The position numbers and the translations under genes are program-made. The notes below the pieces were generated by a model. It worked only from the letters and a program-made list of their open reading frames with translations, did not search any database and was not told the origin of the DNA. DNA of 64,000 bases from Ruminococcus sp. OA3 (GTDB lineage: Bacteria > Bacillota > Clostridia > Lachnospirales > Lachnospiraceae): the NCBI RefSeq assembly GCF_022440845.1, contig NZ_JAKNTO010000001.1, positions 1,054,001 to 1,118,000 of the forward strand, in the 5' to 3' direction. The first letter of the stretch is position 1; the number at the start of each line of letters is the position of its first letter. Below, in pieces: positions 16,389 to 25,724 of this stretch.

Positions 16389-18968
16389 ATGAGTAGTGCA
16401 ACAGAAGATATTAACGGACTGCTGCTTTGCGATGAATGTTTTACTAATATTGTCTGGCAGGTTACAGAGCAGACGGAGTTTTGGCAGGCACTGTCCGGTC
16501 TGCTTGCTACTGCGGCAGAAGAAGGAAAGAAAATCCTGTATATCCGTTTCTCAGAGAAACCCGTTCTGCCGGAAATCCCTGATCAGGTGACAACAGTAGA
16601 TATTCCCCTGACACACCAGTTTGAGACTTTTACGGCAGATGTATACCGTACCATTCGGCATCAGAAAGAAAAGATGCTGTTTATCCTGGACCCGCTTTCT
16701 GAACTCCAGGCTGCATGGAATACAGATTTGATGATGAAAAACTTTTTCTGTGTGATCTCATCAGCTGTACAGCAGAAGAAAGGAATGGCTTTTTATGTGC
16801 TGACCCGCGGCAGGCATTCGTCACGTACAATATCGGAAATCAGAAGAATGACGGATGTTATGCTGGACCTGTATTCAGATTTCCGGTACTTATACCTGCG
16901 GCCGCAGAAAACTGGTAAATACACATCGGGAACTATATTCATGCCCCATATATATGACACCGAAAAAAGAAGGTTTTTTCCTGTCAGAGACGGAATACTG
17001 GCAAGTCATTTTCAGAGGGCGCTGAATTTGGGAAGCGGTAGAGGCCATACGCGAAACATTGATTCCTGGGATCGTTTCTTTGAAAATACACGGCGTGATT
17101 TTGAGAGCGGTCAGGAGATTACGGAGGCGTGCGGCCGCATGTGCCGCATTATGATGAGCCGTGATCCCCATATGCAGAAGCTGATCAGGAAAAATTATAA
17201 ACCGGAAGATTATTTTTTTGTCAGTGAGCATATGATCGGGACAGGGCTGATCGGAGGAAAGGCATGCGGCATGCTCACTGCCAGAAAGCTGATTGAGAAT
17301 AAACGGCCCGATATTTATGAAAAGCTGGAGCCTCATGATTCTTTCTTCATCGGAGCGGATATATTCTATTCTTATATTGTGGAAAATCATCTGTGGGAGC
17401 TGCACATGTGTCAAAAGAATCCGGAACATTATTTTGAACTGGGGGATCGGCTTGCAGAAGGGCTGAAGCATGGCAGCTTTTCCAGGGATTTTGAAGAGGA
17501 AATCTGCAGAATGCTCGAATACTACGGGCAGTCCCCCGTCATTGTGCGTTCCAGCAGTTTGCTGGAAGATGGCTTCGGCAATGCGTTTGCAGGTAAATAT
17601 GAGTCTGTTTTCTGTGCAAATGTGGGAAGTATGGAGGAGCGGCTGCAGGAATTTGAAGATGCCATCCGGGTCGTATATGCCAGTACCATGAGCCGGTCTG
17701 CACTGGATTACCGGCTGCGCCGCGGCCTTGATCAAAAGGATGAGCAGATGGCACTTCTGGTACAGCGGGTCTCCGGCTCTCATTACGGTCATTATTTTAT
17801 GCCGTGTGCGGCAGGGGTCGGATATTCTTTCAGCGCATACCGTTTTCTGGAAACACTGAATCCAGAAGCCGGAATGCTTCGGCTTGTAATGGGGCTGGGG
17901 ACTGCGGCCGTAGATCGGACAGAGGGCTCCTACCCGAGACTGGTCAGTCTGGATAAACCTTCGGCGCCTGCATATAAAGATCTTTCTGACCATCACAGTC
18001 ATTCGCAGAGAATTGTGGAAGTGATTGACAAGAATACGAGGGCGGTGGAAAGGGTTTTGCAGAATCAGATTGAGGATGCACTTCCTGAATATATGAAACG
18101 TATCCTGCTGGAGCATGATACAGATGCAGAACGCATGATGCGTGAAAGAGGGATGAATCGCGATATCACATTTATTTCCTGCAGAGGGATTGTACAGAAT
18201 ACAGGACTTATGAAGGATATGAAGGAGATTCTTTCGCTCCTGCAGCAGGGATATGGCCAGGCGGTCGATATTGAGTTCACCATAAATCTTTCAGAAGAAG
18301 GAGAATATATCATAAATCTGCTCCAGTGCCGTCCGCTTCAGGCTTTTGGAGACCAGGGAGCGGCAGGATCCAGGCGGGTTTTCAGGGAAGAAGAGATCCT
18401 GCTGGACTGCCGGCATACGTCAATGGGAAATTCACAGCATACGGTGATAGACGCCATTGTATATGTTGATCCTGTAAAATATTACAGGATGCCTTATCAT
18501 GAGAAAACAAAAGTGGCAAGGATCATAGGAGACGTAAACTGGCATTACCGTGACAGAGAGGAAAAACTGCTTCTGATGGTGCCCGGACGAGTGGGGACCT
18601 CATCGCCGGAACTGGGGGTGCCGACCGTGTTTTCTGATATCAGCGGATTTTGTGCTGTTTTTGAACTGGCGGAGTCAAAAGCGGGATATCAGCCGGAGCT
18701 CTCTTACGGAAGCCATATCTTTCAGGATCTGGTGGAAAATGAGATCTTGTATACAGCGGTATTTGAAGATAAGAGGACAGTGGTGTTTCATCCGGAACGG
18801 TTAGCTGCATTGAAAAACCACATTTTTAAAATTGTACCGGGTATCGGCGGCTGCGAAGACATTGTCAGTCTGTATCTGCCAGGAACGTCAAAGTGTAAGT
18901 GTACGCTGTATCACGATATGTCGTGCGAGAGGACTGTTTTGTACATGGATACTTCAGGATCACCCTGA
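16389..18968 (+). CDS. PEP/pyruvate-binding-domain protein (PPDK N-terminal-like)
   Basis: 859 residues. Residues 1 to about 220 form an alpha/beta domain with a Walker-B-like strand (KMLFILDPLSEL) but no P-loop, loosely like a RecA/KaiC core. Residues about 280-650 resemble the ATP-grasp nucleotide-binding domain of PEP synthase and pyruvate phosphate dikinase: LIGGKACGML, VIVRSSSLLEDGFG and FAGKYES, ending in INLLQCRPLQ. The phosphohistidine and PEP/pyruvate barrel domains of true PEP synthase are absent, so the standard reaction is not expected. The ~190-residue C-terminus is unassigned. It is followed 38 bases later by a large nucleotidyltransferase fusion, and the two are probably co-transcribed and functionally paired. 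GGAGAGGG precedes the start. Biological role unknown. Confidence 0.75.
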   Translation: MSSATEDINGLLLCDECFTNIVWQVTEQTEFWQALSGLLATAAEEGKKILYIRFSEKPVLPEIPDQVTTVDIPLTHQFETFTADVYRTIRHQKEKMLFILDPLSELQAAWNTDLMMKNFFCVISSAVQQKKGMAFYVLTRGRHSSRTISEIRRMTDVMLDLYSDFRYLYLRPQKTGKYTSGTIFMPHIYDTEKRRFFPVRDGILASHFQRALNLGSGRGHTRNIDSWDRFFENTRRDFESGQEITEACGRMCRIMMSRDPHMQKLIRKNYKPEDYFFVSEHMIGTGLIGGKACGMLTARKLIENKRPDIYEKLEPHDSFFIGADIFYSYIVENHLWELHMCQKNPEHYFELGDRLAEGLKHGSFSRDFEEEICRMLEYYGQSPVIVRSSSLLEDGFGNAFAGKYESVFCANVGSMEERLQEFEDAIRVVYASTMSRSALDYRLRRGLDQKDEQMALLVQRVSGSHYGHYFMPCAAGVGYSFSAYRFLETLNPEAGMLRLVMGLGTAAVDRTEGSYPRLVSLDKPSAPAYKDLSDHHSHSQRIVEVIDKNTRAVERVLQNQIEDALPEYMKRILLEHDTDAERMMRERGMNRDITFISCRGIVQNTGLMKDMKEILSLLQQGYGQAVDIEFTINLSEEGEYIINLLQCRPLQAFGDQGAAGSRRVFREEEILLDCRHTSMGNSQHTVIDAIVYVDPVKYYRMPYHEKTKVARIIGDVNWHYRDREEKLLLMVPGRVGTSSPELGVPTVFSDISGFCAVFELAESKAGYQPELSYGSHIFQDLVENEILYTAVFEDKRTVVFHPERLAALKNHIFKIVPGIGGCEDIVSLYLPGTSKCKCTLYHDMSCERTVLYMDTSGSP

Positions 18969-19006
18969 ATGAGAATCAAATCAGTAAGTAAGATCGGAGA
19001 TGAAAG

Positions 19007-22000
19007 ATGGATTGGAATCAGGATAAGCCGGCAGTATTGATGACAGAAGCAGAGGTACTGGAGAGCTTTCTGGAAATAGGACAGCGAAAGACAGAGATCG
19101 TTCGGGATAAGCTGAAGAAGGAAAACGGACTGACAAATATTCTGGAGTATATGCAGACAGAGTCTGACTGGCGCTATATACGTGCATATCTGCATATGTT
19201 TGACGAGTACGCGGATTTGCTGACGGGGGAGGAGAAGAAGACTGTTCTTGGCTGTCTGTTTTCTCTGCTGGCACACAGAAACGGTGCCGTCCGTCGAATG
19301 GCTGCGGGGAGCGCCGGGCGTTTATTGGCGAAGGAAAATCCTGCAGGGATGGATAGTTGGAAAAATTTCCTTCATAAAATGCTGTTTCCGGGACGGGAAT
19401 TCTCTGAGACGCGGAGACGATGGATTGGCTTTGCGATGAAAAGTGTCTTTGAATCCCTGATGGAAAATGCCGGAGAACAGGAGAGAAGGACCGTGCTGAA
19501 TGTTTATGCAGGATACTTTAAATCCCTTCGGTGGGAAACACTGACGTGCCTGGCTCTGATTTATGGGGTGATCGATATTTCATATGGTGAGTGGAGCCGT
19601 CCCGAGCGCGGGCTGATCGAAGGTTTCCTGAGAAAATTTCTTTTATCCGGTGAATCAGAGATCAGGATTGCCTGTCTGTGGCTGGTACAGAACTGGCTGA
19701 ATGATGGGTGGTTACCGCGGGAGGATATGGAATACTTTCTTGGAAAACTGCCGGCAAAAGATAAGCAGGATTATTGTGAAAATTACTTGCTGTATAAAGT
19801 CCGCAACCTTTTAAACGGGAACACCGGTCCCGGAAAAGACGCAGCGGCGTGTTATGAAAAAACAGACCGGCAGCATATCATCATGGAAAATCAAAGGCTG
19901 GAAAACTCCTGGCTGTGTAAGCTGGTCAATCTGATGATCCTGAAAGAAGAGATGCAGAACACAACAGATCTGTTATCGGCAAAGCGCTACCTGTATGCCT
20001 GCCATATGCTGAATATGCTTCGGTCCAGCAATCATGCAGTTGTGCGCGTACAGGCGGGGAATGACCTGACGGATATCATACCGGAACTTGAGATATGGCA
20101 GAGAAGTGATATTGTGCAGGAACTTTTAAAAGCGATTGAACTGCGCGAAGATGCGGCATCTAATTATATCCCTCCCGTGCTTGGAAAGGTTTATCCGTTT
20201 TTGTCATCGGATGAGCAGAAAAAGATCCTGAATCGTCTGAGAGGACTCTCAGAGAGTACGCATACGGATGTCGTGAACACGGTTCTGGAAAGTGCAGGGG
20301 CAATACTGGAATGTTATCCAGCTGGGGCGGAAGAAGACGGCATGAAATGCGGGTGCGCCGTGCAGCAGCTGACGGGCATTTTGTGCAGCGGTATGGCCTG
20401 CTGTAAACAGGAGATCGCACAGGAGGCATTTTCACTCATGGCAGATTATCTGTTCTCAGGAAAGAGACCCGAATCAGCACAGAAACATAAATATATGAGG
20501 CTGATGGGGCACAGGATGCTGATATCTATCAACAGAAATATATTCTGTGATGATGACTTATATCATGCGTCTTCACTGAGGAAGATGACCAGATATATCA
20601 CAGAGTATACATCCGGCAATCGAGAGACTTACAGCGAAGATAAGAAAATCGCATTTTTTACAGGAACTTTTGATCCATTTACAGAAGGCCATAGAGCAAT
20701 GATTCAGGCGGTTGTGGAGATGGGGTTTGAGGTGTTTCTGAATGCACATGCTTTTTCATGGAAGAGAAAGAGCAGGCCATCCGAAATCCGGCGTCAGATG
20801 ATTCTGATGGCTGTCGCAGATTTACCGCATGTATATCTGTTTCCGGAAGAAATTCCAATAAATATAGGCAATTCGGATGATCTTAAAAAACTGCGCAGAG
20901 TTTTTTCGGGACAGGATGTTTATCTGATGGTGAAAGGCGTTGCCCTGGCGCAGCAGGAAGCCTATGTTGGAACGCCTTTTGCAGCGTCGGTACATTCGTT
21001 TCCACATATCATTTTTGAACAGAGCGGTGCCAAAGCACAGAAGAGCCGGGAGGAGACTGAGAAACTGTTAACCGGGGAAATTATCTACATGAAACTGCCG
21101 GCATACTATGACAGCATGGGGGATACCTGTGTACGTAAGGAATATGCTGGAAATCTTTACGGCATTGAAGCCGTCTCCAAGAAAACGGCGAGGACAAAGC
21201 CAATTGACACAAAAAGGCTTTTTCTATCGAAGCTGAATCCTGAGCATAAACTGGTTCCGGAACTCAGGGACACAGTGAAACTTTATCCTGAAAGGGACGC
21301 TGACCAGGCGGTCCTGCTGATGGACGGGAGGAAGGATGGCAAAATCTGCGGAGGTGTGGTATTTCATGTGCTTGATACGATGAAATTGTACAGAGAATGT
21401 GGGGATATTCATCTCGCATCTTTTCTCAGGGAGAGTCTGTCCGGTAATATCATTTGTATTACCCGGATTTTTGGAACAAAAAATTCTATAGAAAACAGCA
21501 GTATGACAGCGCTGACGGAAATGTTGGCCAGCTGCCAGGCAGAAGGCTATTCTTATGCAATATGCCTGGAAAATATCCCAAATGCAGGTCTGCTGAAAGC
21601 AAATGGGTTTGTCAAAACAGTGGAATATCCAAATTTACAGATGGTGGATATGCGCAGGCCGCTGGCGGTGATCTATGATAACTATGCGTATATCCGTGAA
21701 CCGTTTTCGGATGATGAAGTGCTCCGGAAAACGTTGTGGGACTGCAGACTTCGGCTTCAGGAGGCTATACGGGAATTATATCCGGGAGACCTGATTTTGA
21801 ATTTTGATTCGGATATTTTGAATTACAGACTTGTGCAGCTGATTAAAAGGGCGAATTCCGTTTCAGATATCAGAGAAAATGAGGAAGTCTGCGGCCCCAA
21901 ACTGTGCGTTCCGTTTGGTAAGATCCTGAAGAGTGAAGTCATCCCGAATACTGTTACAAAAGAACTCTGTACAGAAAAACGGTACAATGAGGATCTGAGT

Positions 22001-22666
22001 GATTTTGAAATCCATGAATTCCCACATTATGCGCCGCTGGGAACGCAGGTCCGGACGCTGCGTTCTTTTGGAAGGCCGGTCATCCTGGTAGATGATCTGT
22101 TTCATAAGGGGTATCGCAGGAACAAGATAAATCCGATTCTGGAAGAAGAACAGGTCGAGGTGAGCGACTTTATTGTGGGAATCTTATCCGGGCGCGGGCA
22201 GGATATGGCTGAGGAGAACGGGGAGAAGATCAGTTCGGCGTATTTTATTCCCAATATGAGAGCCTGGGTTATGGCATCGGACCTGTATCCGTTTATCGGC
22301 GGCGAGAGTATCCGCACATCGTCACCCGGCAATCTATATGTTGAAGAACTTGCGTCCGTCAATCCGGTGCTGCCATACCAGATACCCTCATATTTTGCGG
22401 ATACGACCCCGTGTGCACTGTACCACTTATCCGAGATATGTCTCGAGAATGCGAGAGAGATTTATATCGTACTGGAAAACCTCTATGATAAAAAGAATCA
22501 CAGAAAGCTGACGCCGCAGAGGATACGCGATGTCATGGCGGAGCCCAGGTATCCTGTCAGCGCTGTACAGGATATGTCCAGGACAGATGTGTCGGTTTCT
22601 GAGCTGTTGGAGCGTGAGCTGGAGAAGCTGAAACGGCTCCGTGGGATTATGACATTGGGGCAATGA
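19007..22666 (+). CDS. Multidomain protein: helical repeats, cytidylyltransferase-like, GNAT-like and PRTase-like segments
   Basis: 1219 residues, one of the oddest genes here. Residues 1 to about 540 are helix-rich with HEAT-like character. Residues about 545-700 carry a nucleotidylyltransferase HxGH-type site, FTGTFDPFTEGH, and SEIRRQMI in place of the ISSTxIR motif of NadD/CoaD-like enzymes. Residues about 765-895 look like a GNAT acetyltransferase with ENIPNAGLLKANGF. Near residue 1023, PVILVDDLFHKGYR resembles the PRPP-binding loop of phosphoribosyltransferases. The family would couple NTP to a phosphorylated small molecule; the actual substrate is unknown. It is coupled to the upstream PEP-binding-domain protein and flanked by the two aldehyde dehydrogenase copies. 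The domain calls are by motif only. Confidence 0.65.
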   Translation: MDWNQDKPAVLMTEAEVLESFLEIGQRKTEIVRDKLKKENGLTNILEYMQTESDWRYIRAYLHMFDEYADLLTGEEKKTVLGCLFSLLAHRNGAVRRMAAGSAGRLLAKENPAGMDSWKNFLHKMLFPGREFSETRRRWIGFAMKSVFESLMENAGEQERRTVLNVYAGYFKSLRWETLTCLALIYGVIDISYGEWSRPERGLIEGFLRKFLLSGESEIRIACLWLVQNWLNDGWLPREDMEYFLGKLPAKDKQDYCENYLLYKVRNLLNGNTGPGKDAAACYEKTDRQHIIMENQRLENSWLCKLVNLMILKEEMQNTTDLLSAKRYLYACHMLNMLRSSNHAVVRVQAGNDLTDIIPELEIWQRSDIVQELLKAIELREDAASNYIPPVLGKVYPFLSSDEQKKILNRLRGLSESTHTDVVNTVLESAGAILECYPAGAEEDGMKCGCAVQQLTGILCSGMACCKQEIAQEAFSLMADYLFSGKRPESAQKHKYMRLMGHRMLISINRNIFCDDDLYHASSLRKMTRYITEYTSGNRETYSEDKKIAFFTGTFDPFTEGHRAMIQAVVEMGFEVFLNAHAFSWKRKSRPSEIRRQMILMAVADLPHVYLFPEEIPINIGNSDDLKKLRRVFSGQDVYLMVKGVALAQQEAYVGTPFAASVHSFPHIIFEQSGAKAQKSREETEKLLTGEIIYMKLPAYYDSMGDTCVRKEYAGNLYGIEAVSKKTARTKPIDTKRLFLSKLNPEHKLVPELRDTVKLYPERDADQAVLLMDGRKDGKICGGVVFHVLDTMKLYRECGDIHLASFLRESLSGNIICITRIFGTKNSIENSSMTALTEMLASCQAEGYSYAICLENIPNAGLLKANGFVKTVEYPNLQMVDMRRPLAVIYDNYAYIREPFSDDEVLRKTLWDCRLRLQEAIRELYPGDLILNFDSDILNYRLVQLIKRANSVSDIRENEEVCGPKLCVPFGKILKSEVIPNTVTKELCTEKRYNEDLSDFEIHEFPHYAPLGTQVRTLRSFGRPVILVDDLFHKGYRRNKINPILEEEQVEVSDFIVGILSGRGQDMAEENGEKISSAYFIPNMRAWVMASDLYPFIGGESIRTSSPGNLYVEELASVNPVLPYQIPSYFADTTPCALYHLSEICLENAREIYIVLENLYDKKNHRKLTPQRIRDVMAEPRYPVSAVQDMSRTDVSVSELLERELEKLKRLRGIMTLGQ

Positions 22667-22706
22667 ACTATTAATTTAAGTGTTATAAAAAGATTTGAAA
22701 AAAGTA

Positions 22707-22735
22707 TTGACAATAGTTATTATATGTGTTATAAA
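22707..22735 (+). promoter_or_regulatory. Promoter of the second aldehyde dehydrogenase gene with ROK-like operator
   Basis: TTGACA (22707-22712), exactly 17 bases, TATAAA (22730-22735). Read on the minus strand, the spacer and -10 contain ATAACACATATAA, identical over 13 bases to the palindrome in the second ROK gene's own promoter (9797-9809). Confidence 0.7.
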
Positions 22736-22805
22736 ATGTGTATGGGATAGCTAAGGACATAAAAACAAACGATAACAGCCAATAAAACAAATGGAGGACA
22801 TGAAC

Positions 22806-24292
22806 ATGGAAATGAGAGACATTATTGACATTTCAACGAACGAGGTGATCGGACAGGCGCCGTGGTACAACGGGGAAGAGCTGGCGAAGATGGTGGACAT
22901 CGCATTCGACGCGCAGCCGGACTGGGAGCGTGCACCGCTCTTTGAGAGAGGGCAGATCCTTTACCGATACTGTGACCTGATCGATGAGAACCGGGATGAG
23001 ATCGCGAGGCTGGCATCGCTGGAGATGGGAAAACCGATCCTCCAGTCCCGGGCGGAGACCACGTATGCCGCAGAGATCGGACGCGCCAACATCGAACACG
23101 GGAAACATCTCTACGGTGAAGTCCTGCAGGACAGCTCCGAGGGATATGAGAACGACGTGGTCATGGTCCGCCGGGAGGCGCTCGGCGTTGTCGTCGTGAT
23201 GCTGCCGTTCAACTACCCTGCAGAGCTGACCCTCCAGAAAGTGGCGCCGGCGCTGCTGATGGGAAATGCGGTCATCATGAAAGCTTCCGACAAGGCACAG
23301 CTGTGCGTGAAGAAGCTGGTAGACCTGGCACATGAGGCGGGGGTACCAAAAGACGTCCTGTTCTACTGCTGCGGGGACCTTGAGGACTGCAGGACGAACC
23401 TGCTGAGGAACAAGAAGGTCAACTGCCTGGCACTGACGGGAAGCACGGCGGCAGGTGCAGAGATCATGAAGGATGCGGCAGAGGACATCAAAGATGTTGT
23501 GCTGGAGCTCGGCGGAAACGACCCGCTGATCGTGACGGAGGAATGTGCAGACGATCCGGAGATGCTGGCAAAAGCGATCGAATGCCTCGGATGGGGACGG
23601 ATCATCGAGAACAACGGCCAGGTATGCGCCTCCCCGAAACGGACGCTGGTACATAGACGTGCACACGATGCATTCGTAAAAGCACTGGTGAAATTCGTGA
23701 GTTCCCTGAAGAGGGGCCATGCGACAGACCCGGAGGCACAGCTGACAAGGCTGGTGACAGAGGAAGCAGCACAGAGAGTGGTGGAACAGGTCCAGCATAC
23801 GGTAGGCCAGGGGGCGACACTGGTGTACGGAGGGAAGCGTGACGGTGCGGCGATGGATGTGACGATCCTGGACAACGTGACGGTGGACATGGACATTGCG
23901 ACGGATATGGAAGTGTTCGGGCCGGTAGTGCCGATCATCACATTTGATACGGATGAAGAGGCGGTTGCGATCGCAAACGCATCGAAATACGGCCTGAGTG
24001 CATCTGTGATCACAAATGATATGAAGAAAAGCTTCTACTACACGGAAGCGATCGAGGCATCGGCGGTATGGGTAAACGGTTCATCCGCACTGCGCCACAA
24101 TGACCAGCCGTTCGGGGGAACGAAGAGTACGGGAATCGGAAACGAGGGAGGCGGTTACTCCTGTGAGGAATTCAGCCGTCTGAAGACGTACGGGTTCTGC
24201 GGGGTGTCCCCGAAGAAGCGCCTGTTTGACCACGGCGACGGAATGGGAGATTTCCTCGGGAACATCCGCAAGATGGTTCTGGAAGAGCTTTA
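22806..24292 (+). repeat. Direct repeat of the aldehyde dehydrogenase gene (copy 2)
   Basis: Second copy of the repeat at 14760-16246, same orientation, about 8.05 kb downstream. Recombination between the copies would delete the PEP-binding/nucleotidyltransferase pair. Confidence 0.9.
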
Positions 24293-24293
24293 A
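22806..24293 (+). CDS. NAD(P)-dependent aldehyde dehydrogenase, copy 2
   Basis: About 495 residues, start chosen at ATG 22806 by homology with copy 1 and by GGAGG (22793-22797) 8 bases upstream; ATG 22800 is possible. It has the same catalytic Glu (LELGGNDP) and Cys (NGQVCASPKR) as copy 1 and differs by one Val/Ile exchange and a missing terminal Asp. The upstream regions of the two copies are unrelated: this one has a strong TTGACA/TATAAA promoter with a likely ROK operator, whereas copy 1 sits downstream of gdhA without an obvious promoter. So the same enzyme appears to be made under two different controls. It precedes a DapB-fold dehydrogenase gene. Confidence 0.9.
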   Translation: MEMRDIIDISTNEVIGQAPWYNGEELAKMVDIAFDAQPDWERAPLFERGQILYRYCDLIDENRDEIARLASLEMGKPILQSRAETTYAAEIGRANIEHGKHLYGEVLQDSSEGYENDVVMVRREALGVVVVMLPFNYPAELTLQKVAPALLMGNAVIMKASDKAQLCVKKLVDLAHEAGVPKDVLFYCCGDLEDCRTNLLRNKKVNCLALTGSTAAGAEIMKDAAEDIKDVVLELGGNDPLIVTEECADDPEMLAKAIECLGWGRIIENNGQVCASPKRTLVHRRAHDAFVKALVKFVSSLKRGHATDPEAQLTRLVTEEAAQRVVEQVQHTVGQGATLVYGGKRDGAAMDVTILDNVTVDMDIATDMEVFGPVVPIITFDTDEEAVAIANASKYGLSASVITNDMKKSFYYTEAIEASAVWVNGSSALRHNDQPFGGTKSTGIGNEGGGYSCEEFSRLKTYGFCGVSPKKRLFDHGDGMGDFLGNIRKMVLEEL

Positions 24294-24414
24294 TTGCTCC
24301 GAATTTATTAAATAAGGTAACACCTCCTCCTGGCCGGCTCCTTTGCTCAAGGCCGGACGGGACATTTGAAATATAAAACAGCACGCAAATGAATTCACTT
24401 CTTTTATAAGACAT

Positions 24415-24441
24415 AGGGTTGTTGCATCAGGCAGCAGCCCT
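24415..24441 (+). other. Hairpin in the leader of the DapB-fold dehydrogenase gene
   Basis: AGGGTTGTTGC (24415-24425) and GCAGCAGCCCT (24431-24441) form an 11-position stem with two G-U pairs, followed by TTG. It could end transcription from the aldehyde dehydrogenase gene or attenuate the next one. Confidence 0.45.
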
Positions 24442-24481
24442 TTGTCACGTTGACCTCTGCATACAGGATAAGGAGAATACA

Positions 24482-25555
24482 ATGAATCGAAAAGTAAGAA
24501 TCATACAGATTGGTTATGGAAAAATGGGCCGCCGGATTGTTTCCTATATGATTGAGTCCGGGGCGGATGTGATCGGCGTGTTTGACACGGATCCGCTGAA
24601 AACAGGAAATTTCATTCCGGAATGTGATGAAGAACTGAGAATCGAGACGATCAGCCGGCTGGAGGAGCGTATAAAGCAGCTTCGGCCTGACTGCGCCATA
24701 GTGGCTACGAAGAGTCTGATGAGGGATGTGAAGGATACCATACTGACCTGTGTGAAATACGGTGTCAGCGTTGTGACGACCTGTGACGAGGCGCTGTATC
24801 CATGGACTTCATCACCTGCAATCACGAAGGAAATTGATCTGGCTGCGAAGGCACATGCCTGCACGGTCTCGAGCTCAGGGTTTCCGGACCTGGCATACTG
24901 CAGTATGATCGCAGCTGCATGTGGGGCAGCGCACCGGATCACCGCGATCACCGGTCAGGCATCCTACAATGTGGACGACTATGGAATCGCACTGGCAAGG
25001 CACCACGGGGTTGGGTTGACGGAAGAGGCGTTTTATCAGGAGATTGGATTCCGCAATCAGGTAACCGATGAGGAGCAGCGGCGTTTGATCAACAGCGGTG
25101 AGTTTACGGCGATTCCGATGTGGAATGCAAACTGCTGGCTCTGTGCAAAACTTGGGCTGACGATCAGATCTCACCGGCAGATCAACCTGCCGATTCTTGC
25201 CGGGAAAGATGTCTGTTCCTCTACGATGGGCAGAGTAATCAAAAAAGGAGAGACACTGGGAATGTCGGCAAAGGCGATCGCTGAGACAGAAGAAGGTATC
25301 CGTCTGGAAACAGAAAGTATCGGAAAGGTTTATGAGACCGGTGAGGAGGATACGAATGACTGGATGATACACGGTGACCCGGACATCAGGGTATCGAACG
25401 CCGATATTCATAACGAGGAGATGATATGCTCCCTTGTCGTCAGCCGGATCGTGGATACCCTGAACGGACCGTTTGGGTTCGTTACCAGTGATCACTTTCC
25501 CCCTGCCACATTTTTACTGAATCCACTAAATACCTATATCAGAAATATGGATTGA
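24482..25555 (+). CDS. DapB-fold NAD(P)-dependent amine dehydrogenase, 2,4-diaminopentanoate dehydrogenase-like
   Basis: About 357 residues from ATG 24482, preceded by AGGAGAAT; a TTG further upstream (24419) is unlikely because it lies in a hairpin. The N-terminal Rossmann motif GYGKMGRRI and IVATKS, and the mid-region SSSGFPDLAYCSMI, match the dihydrodipicolinate-reductase-like family that includes 2,4-diaminopentanoate dehydrogenase of clostridial ornithine fermentation. That enzyme deaminates 2,4-diaminopentanoate oxidatively after the B12-dependent ornithine aminomutase step. No oraS, oraE or ortAB genes are visible here, so the exact substrate is open. The neighbouring B12-type mutase and glutamate dehydrogenase make amino-acid fermentation plausible (inference). 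Confidence 0.65.
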   Translation: MNRKVRIIQIGYGKMGRRIVSYMIESGADVIGVFDTDPLKTGNFIPECDEELRIETISRLEERIKQLRPDCAIVATKSLMRDVKDTILTCVKYGVSVVTTCDEALYPWTSSPAITKEIDLAAKAHACTVSSSGFPDLAYCSMIAAACGAAHRITAITGQASYNVDDYGIALARHHGVGLTEEAFYQEIGFRNQVTDEEQRRLINSGEFTAIPMWNANCWLCAKLGLTIRSHRQINLPILAGKDVCSSTMGRVIKKGETLGMSAKAIAETEEGIRLETESIGKVYETGEEDTNDWMIHGDPDIRVSNADIHNEEMICSLVVSRIVDTLNGPFGFVTSDHFPPATFLLNPLNTYIRNMD

Positions 25556-25724
25556 CCATCCCGGCATCTCCGCGGAATCATCATCATTTATTGCATGATA
25601 GCATTGATAAGTGGGAAAGTCACCGGAGTGTTTACATGTTACTTACATATCAATGTAGCATTGGTAATATCAGATGCGGTATAATGGAATATAACTGCAG
25701 ACAAAGCACCGGAGGTATATAGAT

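Noticed and set aside
16890-18116. Minus-strand open frame of 408 residues inside the PEP-binding-domain gene
   Set aside because: Cys/His/Arg-rich low-quality translation without domain, promoter or ribosome site; the plus frame has clear motifs.
24317-24335. CACCTCCTCC-like run as anti-Shine-Dalgarno or a ribosome site for a minus-strand gene
   Set aside because: The minus-strand frame behind it overlaps the aldehyde dehydrogenase end and has no recognisable product.
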